Shown here piece after piece: positions 1 to 7,500 of a stretch of DNA of 64,000 bases. The DNA comes from Streptomyces qinzhouensis. Its GTDB lineage: Bacteria; Actinomycetota; Actinomycetes; Streptomycetales; Streptomycetaceae. The number at the start of each line of letters is the position of its first letter. Position 1 is the stretch's first letter. Below the pieces are notes generated by a model, which did no database searches, was not told where the DNA came from, and saw only the letters and a list, made by a program, of their open reading frames with translations. Location of the stretch: assembly GCF_007856155.1 (NCBI RefSeq), contig NZ_CP042266.1:3100001-3164000 (forward strand). Direction: 5' to 3'. The position numbers and the translations under genes are program-made.

Positions 1-214
1 CGGTGTCCGTGCCGGTGTCCGGGTCGCCGGTGTCCCGGTCAGTCTCCGCGTCCGTCTCCGCGTCCGTCTCCGCGTCCGGATCCGGCGGCAGTGTGAAGAC
101 CGCCGTCGGCTGGTCGGTGTGGACCGCCGTCGCAAGCCGGGGGTCGCGCTCGCCCGGAGCCGTCTCCCCCGACGACTTCCGCTGCTCCGACCTGTCGGGG
201 GACTCGCCCGCCAC
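1..214 (-). CDS. N-terminal part of a probable D-alanyl-D-alanine carboxypeptidase (cut by the window edge)
   Basis: An open minus-strand frame runs from a GTG at 214 to the window edge without a stop. GAGGAGG lies a few bases upstream of the GTG, which fixes the start. The visible 71 residues are hydrophilic and disordered-looking: VAGESPDRSEQ..., a DPRL motif, then DQPTAVF, then an acidic DAET/DTGD repeat linker. This resembles the cytoplasmic N-terminal extension of large Streptomyces D-Ala-D-Ala carboxypeptidases, whose catalytic part would lie beyond the edge. From memory, a similar gene order (carboxypeptidase, GPP34, XRE, DUF397) occurs in S. coelicolor around SCO4439-4442. The enzyme name is inferred from this extension and context; no catalytic motif is visible. 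Confidence 0.5.
   Translation of the reverse strand, partial: MAGESPDRSEQRKSSGETAPGERDPRLATAVHTDQPTAVFTLPPDPDAETDAETDAETDRDTGDPDTGTDT
42..77. repeat. Three tandem 12-bp repeats in the acidic linker
   Basis: The unit GTCTCCGCGTCC occurs three times in a row. On the minus strand it encodes repeated Asp-Ala-Glu-Thr in the linker of the truncated carboxypeptidase. The unit is a multiple of three, so copy-number change would alter linker length without breaking the frame. Confidence 0.8.
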
Positions 215-526
215 CGTGCCTCCTCGATGAACCATGAAAGTCGCTCTGCACCTGCCGCTGGGAACCGCAGCCGCCCGTATGGTCCGTCGGACGATCCGGT
301 GGGTGGTCCCGCAGAAGATCCTTCAGAAATACAGGCGGTCGCTGCGCTCCGCCCAACCGGGGCCCGTGTTGTCCGAACCATCTCTCAGTGTCCTGTGTGA
401 GAACACGCTCCCTGCCCCTAGACGAGAACGACATACCTACTGGTTCCCATACAAAGCACTCAGGCGCTCTCGACAGACCAATGTGAGAGGGGTCACCCTG
501 TCATTCATCCACGCGGGGAGGCATGG
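215..526. other. Divergent intergenic region, no gene seen
   Basis: This stretch separates the minus-strand carboxypeptidase from the plus-strand GPP34 gene and should carry both promoters. It is less GC-biased than its flanks. One imperfect inverted repeat is visible at 388-406 (GTGTCCT, five bases, AGAACAC; one mismatch between the arms), a possible operator. No convincing coding frame was found. Confidence 0.5.
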
Positions 527-1258
527 ATGGGCAGGAGCCGCAGAACACTTCCGGAAGAGCTGCTGCTGCTCGCTCTGGACCCGACCACGGGTACCACAGC
601 GCAGCCGCAGTCGCTCGACCTCGGCCTTGCCGGAGCCCAGCTTGTGGAGCTGGCTCTGGCGGGACGGATAGCCCCGGACGGGGATCGTATCGCCGTGGTG
701 ATGCCACGGCCGACAGGAGATCCGACACTGGACTCCGCACTGGAGTTGCTGCGCCGCCGCGGCAGTCCGGTCCGGGCGGTCCACTGGATCGGCGGGCCCC
801 GGCTGGGGCTGCGTCAGATCTATCTCGCGCATCTGGAGCGCTGCGGCATGGTCCATGCCGTCGCCGGCCAGATGTGCGGCGTACTGCCGACAACTCGCTA
901 CCAGGCGACGGACACGGCGATCAGCCGCGACATCAGGGCCCGGCTGGACAGCGCGATCCGTACCGGTGTGCCACCGGATCCGCGGACCGCGGCGCTCGCC
1001 GCGCTGGCCCATGCGGTCGGCCTGGGCAAGCATCTGTATCCCGGTAACGAGGGCCGTTCGTCCCGTTCCAGGCTGCGGGACCTGATCAGACACGACCCGA
1101 TGGGCGGTCTCGTGGCGCATGCCGTGATGGATGTCCAGAACGGCGCGGCCGTGCAACCGCGCCGTGCTCCGGGCACCCCGGGCGGCAACAACAGGCAGAG
1201 CGCGGGTGTCGCGATGCCACAGCGCCGCTCGGGGATGGCCCGGGTCGCCGCGCACTGA
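527..1258 (+). CDS. GPP34 family (Golgi phosphoprotein 3-like) protein
   Basis: The 243-residue product begins MGRSRRTLPEELLLLALDP, the characteristic opening of the GPP34 family, followed by a helical region with GLAGAQLVELALAGRI. In eukaryotes GOLPH3 binds phosphoinositides; the many Streptomyces copies are uncharacterised cytosolic or membrane-associated proteins. ATG 527 is chosen over the out-of-frame ATG at 523 because GGAGG at 517-521 is five bases upstream. The last 40 or so residues (Gln/Asn/Arg/Pro rich) lie outside the domain and look disordered. It is divergent from the carboxypeptidase gene and followed by a hairpin terminator. The family is clear; the function is unknown. Confidence 0.85.
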   Translation: MGRSRRTLPEELLLLALDPTTGTTAQPQSLDLGLAGAQLVELALAGRIAPDGDRIAVVMPRPTGDPTLDSALELLRRRGSPVRAVHWIGGPRLGLRQIYLAHLERCGMVHAVAGQMCGVLPTTRYQATDTAISRDIRARLDSAIRTGVPPDPRTAALAALAHAVGLGKHLYPGNEGRSSRSRLRDLIRHDPMGGLVAHAVMDVQNGAAVQPRRAPGTPGGNNRQSAGVAMPQRRSGMARVAAH

Positions 1259-1271
1259 ATTCGCGCAAGGG

Positions 1272-1304
1272 ATGCGCGGGGTGGTCGGCGGCCGCCCCGC
1301 GCAT
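1272..1304 (+). terminator. Hairpin terminator after the GPP34 gene
   Basis: Perfect 10-bp arms ATGCGCGGGG (1272-1281) and CCCCGCGCAT (1295-1304) flank a 13-nt loop just downstream of the stop at 1258. There is no U-tract, as is usual in Streptomyces. Confidence 0.6.
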
Positions 1305-1445
1305 TCGCCTGTCCGGTCCGGTGCGGGGGCCCGCCCTCATATCAGGCCGTCGCGCGTGTGGCCATTTCGCAGCGCACCGGCATCCGTTGGTGGCAATCTG
1401 CTGAGCAGTAAGTACGCTCAGCTACTTCAGCGGAGGTGCTGTTCC

Positions 1446-2309
1446 GTGGCATCCAACGTCAACCCCACCGTCCGGCGGCGCCGTCTGGGCCAGGAGCTGC
1501 GCCGGCTCCGCGAGCTCAAGAGCATGACGGCGGAGGAGGTGGCAGACCGGCTCCTGGTCTCCCAGTCGAAGATCAGCAGACTGGAGAACGGCCGCCGGTC
1601 CATCAGTCAGCGGGATGTCCGTGACCTCTGCGGGGTGTACGCGGTCGAGGATCACCGGGTCGTCGAATCGCTGATGCAGATGGCCAAGGACTCCCGCCAG
1701 CAGGGCTGGTGGCACGCGTTCGGGGACATCCCGTACAGCGTCTACATCGGTCTGGAGACGGACGCGGCCAATCTGCGGGTGTACGAACCGCAGGTGGTGC
1801 CGGGGCTGCTCCAGATCCGGCCGTACGCCGAAGCCGTGGTCGCGGGCGCCGCGCCGGAGAACAGTCAGGCCGAGATCGACAAGCGGGTCAATGTCCGGAT
1901 GCGCCGCCAGGGCCGGGTGAAGGACGACGAGCAGCCGCTGCGCCTGTGGGCGGTGATCGACGAGGCGGCGCTGCGCCGGATCATCGGCAGCCGGCATGTG
2001 ATGCAGGAGCAGTTGGAGTATCTGGTCGCGATGGGCCAGCTGCCGCATGTGACCGTGCAGGTGCTGCCGTTCGACATGGGCGCCCATCCCGGGATCAACG
2101 GCCAGTACGCGATCCTGGAGTTCCCGGACGCGGCCGACTCCAGCGTCGTCTACATCGAGGGCGTCACCAGCGATCTCTATCTGGAGAAGGGCCCGGACGT
2201 CCACAAGTACACGGTCATGTACGAGCACCTGCGGGCGCAGGCGCTGAACGTGGAGCAGTCGCGGGCCTTCATCGAAGGCATCGCGAAGGAGTACGCGCGC
2301 AGGCCCTGA
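1446..2309 (+). CDS. XRE-family DNA-binding protein with C-terminal DUF5753
   Basis: The 287-residue product has an N-terminal Cro/C1-type helix-turn-helix (about residues 12-68, with SQSKISRLENGRRS as the recognition region) and a DUF5753 domain (about 95-280). In Streptomyces these regulators nearly always sit beside a DUF397 gene, as here, and such pairs affect development and antibiotic production. The start is GTG 1446, preceded by GGAGGT at 1432-1437; a longer open frame upstream has no ribosome binding site. A short inverted repeat AAGTA/TACTT (1410-1414, 1423-1427) precedes the start and may be an operator. The DUF397 partner follows after 278 bp, so it may have its own promoter. Confidence 0.9.
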   Translation: MASNVNPTVRRRRLGQELRRLRELKSMTAEEVADRLLVSQSKISRLENGRRSISQRDVRDLCGVYAVEDHRVVESLMQMAKDSRQQGWWHAFGDIPYSVYIGLETDAANLRVYEPQVVPGLLQIRPYAEAVVAGAAPENSQAEIDKRVNVRMRRQGRVKDDEQPLRLWAVIDEAALRRIIGSRHVMQEQLEYLVAMGQLPHVTVQVLPFDMGAHPGINGQYAILEFPDAADSSVVYIEGVTSDLYLEKGPDVHKYTVMYEHLRAQALNVEQSRAFIEGIAKEYARRP

Positions 2310-2390
2310 GGCCGGTCTCCCGGGCGCTGACCACAGCGCCCGGCGGATGGAAGTGGCGGAAGATACACCCCTGTCAGCGCTCAGTGGAAG

Positions 2391-2416
2391 GGTCGGATGG
2401 AATATGCCATCCGACC
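2391..2416. promoter_or_regulatory. 26-bp palindrome between the XRE and DUF397 genes
   Basis: Perfect arms GGTCGGATGG (2391-2400) and CCATCCGACC (2407-2416) surround AATATG. It lies about 80 bp after the XRE stop and 170 bp before the DUF397 start. It could be an XRE operator controlling DUF397 or a transcription terminator. The AT-rich centre and lack of a T-run make an operator plausible. Confidence 0.5.
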
Positions 2417-2587
2417 GAGTGAATGGCTGTCCCGGCCCCGGGGTCCGGCGAGTAGCGTCGCAGACGTCAACGGTTCACCAACAAAGCACCAACACAACGT
2501 CAACGGAGGGCACGGGAGCACTCGCTTCCACCGCACGTTGTCGGTGCTCGGTCCCCTTACTGCCGAACTGCCGAAGCGGAGACAATC

Positions 2588-2797
2588 ATGGCCATTATTC
2601 AGGGCGCCACCGACACCTGGACCAAGTCCTCGTACTCCGGGGGCAACGGTGCCTGCGTCGAGGTGAAGTCCCCCGTCGTCGCCGAGATCGCGGTCCGGGA
2701 CTCGAAGGTCCCCGCGGGCCCACGGATCACGTTCGTGCCCGGTGCGTGGAACGCGTTCGTCACCGAGGCCGGCCGGGGCGCCTTCCGGGCGAGCTGA
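2588..2797 (+). CDS. DUF397 domain protein
   Basis: This 69-residue protein consists of a single DUF397 domain: a W-(T/F)-KSSYSG-G-N-(G/A)-C-VEV motif near residues 11-26, then IAVRDSK and WNAFV near the C-terminus. These proteins are the small partners of XRE/DUF5753 regulators and are thought to modulate the regulator. GCGGAGA is six bases upstream of the ATG. A hairpin terminator follows. The family is certain; the molecular role is inferred from the pairing. Confidence 0.9.
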   Translation: MAIIQGATDTWTKSSYSGGNGACVEVKSPVVAEIAVRDSKVPAGPRITFVPGAWNAFVTEAGRGAFRAS

Positions 2798-2843
2798 CCG
2801 GCCGGACATCCCCCGGCGGCCCGACCGCCGCCTGCCGCACGAA

Positions 2844-2884
2844 GAGCCCTCTCGACTGGTCCGCCGTCCCGGCCGAGGGGGCTC
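2844..2884 (+). terminator. Probable terminator after the DUF397 gene
   Basis: Arms GAGCCCTCTCG (2844-2854) and CGAGGGGGCTC (2874-2884) pair with one mismatch and are followed by GGTCCTTTCC. They lie between the ends of convergent genes. Confidence 0.5.
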
Positions 2885-2973
2885 GGTCCTTTCCGGAATC
2901 CTCCGCCGGGTTCCGGAATCAGCCACCGGGCCGCTCAATCCGCCGCCGGGTTCCGGGATTCCGGAAGTCTCCG

Positions 2974-3894
2974 TCAGGATGCCGCGGGTTCCTCCCTCAG
3001 CCGGTCCACATAGCGGTCCGTACCCGGGATCGTGGGGATGAACGGCGCCACCAGTTCGACCCGGCCGAGGCCGGTGGCGGCCACCGCGTCGCAGAGACCG
3101 GTGTACCGCCGCTCCCAGTCCTCGCGAGGGTCCTCCTCCAGGAACCAGAGCAGCGTCAGCCGGGTGTCCACCCCCTCGACCTGCTTGACGTAGGTCATCC
3201 GGTCGCCGGGCAGCGGGGTGGGCCGGAAGACGGTCACCATCGCGGCCGCCGAACCCCGGAGCCGTTCGGGCAGATGCCGGGTCCGCAGCCAGGCGAGGAG
3301 CGCGTCCCGGCGTTCAGGACCGGCCGCGTCGACGACCTCCAGGACCAGCCCCGCGTAGGGGTGGTCCAGCGCGTGGTGGTCGCGGGGACCGGCGGCGCCG
3401 TCGCGGTAGACGGTCGCCGCGTGGTCCTGGAAGGCCGTAAAGACATGGGTGCGTCCGTGGTGGACCCGGCCGTCGCGGTTCAGCCGCCGGTTGATGCCGA
3501 CCGTCCACTTCATGTGCTCGTCGTAGCGGCCCTCCGTGATCCAGTACGTGGAGAGATAGCAGCCCGTCGTCACGGGTGCGGCGACCGCGGACTCCGCCGG
3601 ATAGCGGAGCAGTTGCAGCTCCCGGGTCGCCACCCAGCGCCGCCCGGCGTAGATCCACGGCATGGCCATGGCGCCGGCGATGTAGTGGTCGTCCTCGTAC
3701 CAGCGGTTGTAGGAGTACTCATGGCCCGGGTGCGGTTCGACCATGGTGATCAGGGCGTGGCCGGGACGGACGCCGTACGGTCCCACCGAGGCCAGCTCCG
3801 CGTAGGCGCCCGGCCGGGTGTCCTCGGGCGCGGCCCCCGTCCGCTCCTTCTCCGTACCGTCCTTCGGTGTCCCGCCGCCGTTCTCGGATCGCAT
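2974..3894 (-). CDS. Hypothetical protein, probable dimeric alpha/beta-barrel (EthD-like) fold
   Basis: This 306-residue soluble protein has the phrase HALITMVEPHPG followed by YNRWYEDDHYIAG, the kind of motif found at the start of EthD-like ferredoxin-fold (dimeric alpha/beta barrel) proteins. A second similar segment near residue 215 (AAAMVTVFRPTP) suggests two fused barrel units. ATG 3894 has GGAG six bases upstream. It is divergent from an SDR gene with a palindromic operator between them, and EthD-like proteins often accompany SDRs in degradation pathways. I do not recognise a characterised homologue; the fold assignment is tentative. Confidence 0.7.
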   Translation of the reverse strand: MRSENGGGTPKDGTEKERTGAAPEDTRPGAYAELASVGPYGVRPGHALITMVEPHPGHEYSYNRWYEDDHYIAGAMAMPWIYAGRRWVATRELQLLRYPAESAVAAPVTTGCYLSTYWITEGRYDEHMKWTVGINRRLNRDGRVHHGRTHVFTAFQDHAATVYRDGAAGPRDHHALDHPYAGLVLEVVDAAGPERRDALLAWLRTRHLPERLRGSAAAMVTVFRPTPLPGDRMTYVKQVEGVDTRLTLLWFLEEDPREDWERRYTGLCDAVAATGLGRVELVAPFIPTIPGTDRYVDRLREEPAAS

Positions 3895-3944
3895 CGGTTC
3901 TCCTTCCGGGTGCGCTCTTCCCTCCTCCGGTGGACGCCCCTACT

Positions 3945-3959
3945 CTGACGGTCCGTCAG
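3945..3959. promoter_or_regulatory. TetR-type operator palindrome, site 1 (CTGACG-GTC-CGTCAG)
   Basis: Perfect 6-bp arms CTGACG/CGTCAG with a 3-bp spacer sit between two divergent starts, 51 bp from ATG 3894 and 30 bp from ATG 3989. The same arms and spacing recur at 52690-52704, with small changes at 52750-52764 and 54597-54611. The size and symmetry suit a TetR-family repressor. Confidence 0.6.
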
Positions 3960-3988
3960 ATCATCCGCCAGTACCGGGAGGGATCCGG

Positions 3989-4771
3989 ATGCCGCTCCGG
4001 GACAGGACCGTGGTCGTATCGGGGGTGGGTCCCGGTCTGGGGCAGCGGGTCGCGGCGGCGGTGATCCGCGACGGCGGGCGGGCGGTCCTCGGCGCGCGCA
4101 CCGGGGACCGGCTCGCCGCGACGGCCGCCGCGATCGACCCGGCCGGGGAGCGTACGGCCTGGCGGCGGACCGACATCACCGACGAGGCACAGTGCGAGGC
4201 GCTCGCCGCACTCGCCGTCGAACGCTTCGGCGGGATCGACGCGGTGGTCCATATCGCCGCCCTGGACCGGCATTTCGGCGGGCTCGCCGATGCCGACTTC
4301 GCGGTCTGGGCGCGGGTCGTCGACGTCAATCTGCTGGGCACCCTGCGGATGACCCGGGCCTGTCTGCCCGCGCTGCGGGTCCGCGGCGGTTCGGTGGTCC
4401 TGATCGGGACACAGTCGGCGGTGGCCGCCTCCACCCAGGTGCGGCAGACCGCGTACGCGGCGTCGAAGGGGGCGCTGACCTCGGCGATGTACGCGCTGGC
4501 GCGGGAGCTGGGACCGGACCGGATCCGGGTGAACACCGTCCTGCCGGGCTGGATGTGGGGTCCGCCGGTGGCTGCGTACGTCCGTGGGACGGCGCGGGCG
4601 GAGGGCGTATCGGAGCCGGAGGTGCTGGCGAGACTCACCGAGCGGATGGCACTGCCGGAGCCGGCGACGGACGCGGATGTCGCCGACGCGGTGGTCTTCC
4701 TCGCCTCGGACCGGGCCCGGTCCATCACGGGTCAGTCGCTGCTGGTGAACGCGGGCGAACTGATGCGCTGA
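3989..4771 (+). CDS. Short-chain dehydrogenase/reductase
   Basis: This 260-residue classical SDR has an N-terminal nucleotide-binding glycine motif (SGVGPGLG, residues 11-18), a VDVNLLG segment, a catalytic Ser region (VVLIGTQSAV), and the Tyr-x3-Lys pair in YAASKGAL. It ends with the usual PATDADVADAVVFLASDRARSITGQSLLVNAGE. It is a cytosolic NAD(P)-dependent alcohol/ketone oxidoreductase of unknown substrate. ATG 3989 follows GGGAGGG; upstream in-frame codons belong to the intergenic region. The operator at 3945-3959 lies in its promoter and links it to the LLM operons near 52-54 kb. Confidence 0.88.
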   Translation: MPLRDRTVVVSGVGPGLGQRVAAAVIRDGGRAVLGARTGDRLAATAAAIDPAGERTAWRRTDITDEAQCEALAALAVERFGGIDAVVHIAALDRHFGGLADADFAVWARVVDVNLLGTLRMTRACLPALRVRGGSVVLIGTQSAVAASTQVRQTAYAASKGALTSAMYALARELGPDRIRVNTVLPGWMWGPPVAAYVRGTARAEGVSEPEVLARLTERMALPEPATDADVADAVVFLASDRARSITGQSLLVNAGELMR

Positions 4772-4791
4772 CGGACCGGCCGGGCGGCGGG

Positions 4792-4837
4792 TAACGGGCT
4801 CAGGCTCCGGCCGGTAACGGGCTCAGGCTCCGGCCGG
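4792..4837. repeat. 23-bp perfect tandem duplication at the end of the NACHT gene
   Basis: Two head-to-tail copies of a 23-bp unit (4792-4814 and 4815-4837, starting TAACGGGCTCAGG) cover the convergent gene ends. The second copy holds the NACHT stop codon and last codons. The unit is not a multiple of three, so it is probably a slippage or repair duplication. Confidence 0.8.
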
Positions 4838-7423
4838 GCGCGGCGCGCTCCAGGTGACGTCCGTCGACCGCCCGAACATCACGGTCAGATGCGGTGGCAG
4901 GGCCGTCGGCAGCAGATAGTCGCCCTCGGGGATGACGAGCGTCCGCAGGCCGGGGAAGGCGTCGAGCCACCGCCGCTCCGAGTGCAGATAGCCCTCCCGC
5001 AGCCAGAGATGGGTGAGCAGTCCGGGGTCGAGGTTCTCGGTCAGATCGTGCGGGAGGTACGGACCGGCGATCTGGACCCGGGACCGGCCGCCCATCGCCC
5101 GCAGCGCACGCAGATGGTCGACGTTGTGGGCGGTGAAGTACAGCCCCTCGGGGTCGAGCTGGGCGATGATCTCCCGGGCGTACCGCTCGGTGTCGAACCG
5201 GTCCCAGGACCACACCAGCTGCCGCCGCACCCGGCGGGAGGCATGGCCGCGGTAGCGGACCAGCACCGACAGGGCGGCGTCGGTGCCGATATGGGTGGCG
5301 GTCGTCACCACGTTCAGGGCCTGCTCGTGGGTGAGCCCCTCGGGCCCCGGCAGCATCCGCGGGACCAGCGGACCGCCGGCCTCCGCGAGCATCCGGGCGA
5401 AGGGCGCGCTGGGCGGCGGCAGCAGCTCCGACACCAGGCCCTTGACCCGCTGGCTGACGTCCGGGTCGATCTCGACGGCCTGGTCCAGACAGGAGGCGGC
5501 GAGCAGCAGGCTCCGTACCGTACGGGAACCGAGGCCGCGCTCCCCGCCGACATAGCCGAGCAGCCCCTTGATGACCCGCTTGCGCTCGGCGGGGCGGCCC
5601 AGCGCCACCGCCATCCGGACCACGTCCTCCCACTGGTCGTTGAGGGCGTTGTCCAGCAGCAGCGGGAAGTCGCCCTCCTCGACCAGCGCCTTGGCGGCCA
5701 GATAGTCCTGGAAGGTGCGGTGGACGAAGTCGAGTCGTCCGGCCGCCGGTTCGCGCAGCAGGCCGGAGCGCTCGATGAGATGGCTCAGCACCCGCTCCGG
5801 TGTCTCCTGCACATGGCCCATGGAGCCGAGGGTGCGCTTCAGCTGGGCGAGGGCGTCCTCATGGGCCATCTCCAGCCGGTTGTTGCGGATCATCCAGTGC
5901 GCCAGCTTCTGGAGCAGGGCGATGCTGGTGTCGGTGGAGAACCGCAGCTCGTTCTCCGTGACCACGCCCCGCTCCACGTCCCGCCGCTCCAGCAGCATCC
6001 GCAGCGCGGCCTCGTACAGCTCCTTGCGGCCCTGCGGGAGGAAGCCGCGGCGCTCCCGGTGCAGCGCGCACAGCAGTCCGCACATCAGGGGGTTGACGGC
6101 GAGCCTGCCGAGATCGTCGTTGGTGTGGATGGCGTCGATCAGCGCGTCGCCGAGCCCGTCATCGGCATGGGCCGCGGTATGCCAGCGGCGGACGAAGCGC
6201 TCGACCTCGGTGCGCTGCATGGCGGAGAGGTTCAGTTCGGTGAACCGCTCGCCGGTGAGCCAGCCCTCGCCGACGGAGGACGGGCGGGTGGTGACCAGCC
6301 ACAGATTGCCGGGGAACTCCGCCATCAGCTCCCGCATCCAGCGGCGGGTGGCCTCCCGTTCGTACCGCGGGATCTCGTCCATACCGTCGACGAGGAGGAG
6401 TGCCCGGCCCGCGCGCAGCACCCGGTCCGCCCAGCCGGTGGGCTGGGCGCCCGCGACCGTGCTCCGCACGGCGTGCAGAAAGGTGTCGGGCGTCGGCGGC
6501 TCCCCGTCGCGCATCACCCGGCGCAGCGGCAGCACGAACGGCACCCGGCCGACCAGATGGCTGAGCCGGCCGCCGAGCTCGTCGAAGTCCTGCCGGGCGG
6601 TGGCGGTGGCGAGCCACTGCACCAGGGTCGTCTTCCCCGATCCGGCGGGTCCGCGCAGCAGCACCCGGTCCCGGCCGGACAGGGCGCGTTCGGCGGGCAG
6701 CGGGACGGGGATGTCGCCCGGTCCCGCGGTGGTGGCCTCCAGGGAGACGTACGCGGCGTCGAGCGGCCATTCGCGGGCGTGGTTGAGGTCGAGGCCGTAG
6801 ATCGTCAGCTCGCCGTACTTGTGCCGGATGTGGTCGGCGTACCGCTGCTCGAAGCGGGTGTCCTCGGCGAGCCGGGACGGGATCCGGTCAAGGAGCAGAT
6901 CGGTGGCGGCGATCAGCCGGTCGATGGCCCGGGTCTGCTCGACGAGGGTGCGCGGGACGAAGGTGGAGCGGGTGCTGAAGAAGTTGAGGATGTGCAGGCA
7001 GGCGGTTTCCAGCAGGGGATCGAAGTACGCCTCGGTCTCCACGGCCATCGCCCGGGGCCGGGTGAGCCGGGCGGCGAGCGCCTCGGGCCCGAGGGCGACG
7101 GCCTGGACGTCCTCCATATCGAGGTCGCCCAGGCTGTGCAGGGCGATGACGAGGGCCTCGGTGAGCTGATGGCGTACGAACACGGGCACGGCCTCGTGCG
7201 GACCGCGCTCCTCGCCGGCGCGGGCGACGAGCTCGACGGCGAGCGCCCGGAGATGCGTCTCGCCGAGGGTGCTCTGCTCCTCGCCGCGGAAGGAGACCAG
7301 CTTCGCTATCCGCACCGGCCGGTCGGTGAGCCCGGCCCCCGCGGTCCCCGGCACGAACAGCTTCTTGACCAGGGGGGCGATGGCACTGGACGCGATGCGG
7401 ACGGTGACGGCAGAGGCATCCAT
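4823..7423 (-). CDS. NACHT-domain STAND NTPase (bacterial NLR-like)
   Basis: The 866-residue protein has a helical N-terminal region of about 230 residues, typical of NACHT N-terminal helical modules. The NACHT ATPase follows, with Walker A GPAGSGKTT (258-266) and Walker B ALLLVDGMDE (341-350). Next come a winged-helix-like region (VHRTFQDYLAAKALVEEGDF, a NACHT hallmark) and a C-terminal sensor-like part with a leucine-rich section (LTHLWLREGYL, FPGLRTLVIPEGDYLLP). STAND proteins of this type are signalling switches, and some bacterial NACHT proteins defend against phage. No effector domain is recognisable. The start (ATG 7423) appears nearly leaderless, with TAGCAT just upstream. It lies 77 bp downstream of, and in the same direction as, the DMFase-like gene. 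Confidence 0.88.
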   Translation of the reverse strand: MDASAVTVRIASSAIAPLVKKLFVPGTAGAGLTDRPVRIAKLVSFRGEEQSTLGETHLRALAVELVARAGEERGPHEAVPVFVRHQLTEALVIALHSLGDLDMEDVQAVALGPEALAARLTRPRAMAVETEAYFDPLLETACLHILNFFSTRSTFVPRTLVEQTRAIDRLIAATDLLLDRIPSRLAEDTRFEQRYADHIRHKYGELTIYGLDLNHAREWPLDAAYVSLEATTAGPGDIPVPLPAERALSGRDRVLLRGPAGSGKTTLVQWLATATARQDFDELGGRLSHLVGRVPFVLPLRRVMRDGEPPTPDTFLHAVRSTVAGAQPTGWADRVLRAGRALLLVDGMDEIPRYEREATRRWMRELMAEFPGNLWLVTTRPSSVGEGWLTGERFTELNLSAMQRTEVERFVRRWHTAAHADDGLGDALIDAIHTNDDLGRLAVNPLMCGLLCALHRERRGFLPQGRKELYEAALRMLLERRDVERGVVTENELRFSTDTSIALLQKLAHWMIRNNRLEMAHEDALAQLKRTLGSMGHVQETPERVLSHLIERSGLLREPAAGRLDFVHRTFQDYLAAKALVEEGDFPLLLDNALNDQWEDVVRMAVALGRPAERKRVIKGLLGYVGGERGLGSRTVRSLLLAASCLDQAVEIDPDVSQRVKGLVSELLPPPSAPFARMLAEAGGPLVPRMLPGPEGLTHEQALNVVTTATHIGTDAALSVLVRYRGHASRRVRRQLVWSWDRFDTERYAREIIAQLDPEGLYFTAHNVDHLRALRAMGGRSRVQIAGPYLPHDLTENLDPGLLTHLWLREGYLHSERRWLDAFPGLRTLVIPEGDYLLPTALPPHLTVMFGRSTDVTWSAPRPAGA

Positions 7424-7500
7424 GGGTCGATGCTAGCCAACACCGCCGACAGCGCGTCCGGTTGCGGGCGACCATGACCGGTGCGGTGTTGTGTCCGGGG

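Noticed and set aside
4889..7477. Long plus-strand open frame opposite the NACHT gene
   Set aside because: The opposite strand encodes intact Walker motifs; this frame is low-complexity Gly/Arg/Gln/Pro sequence.
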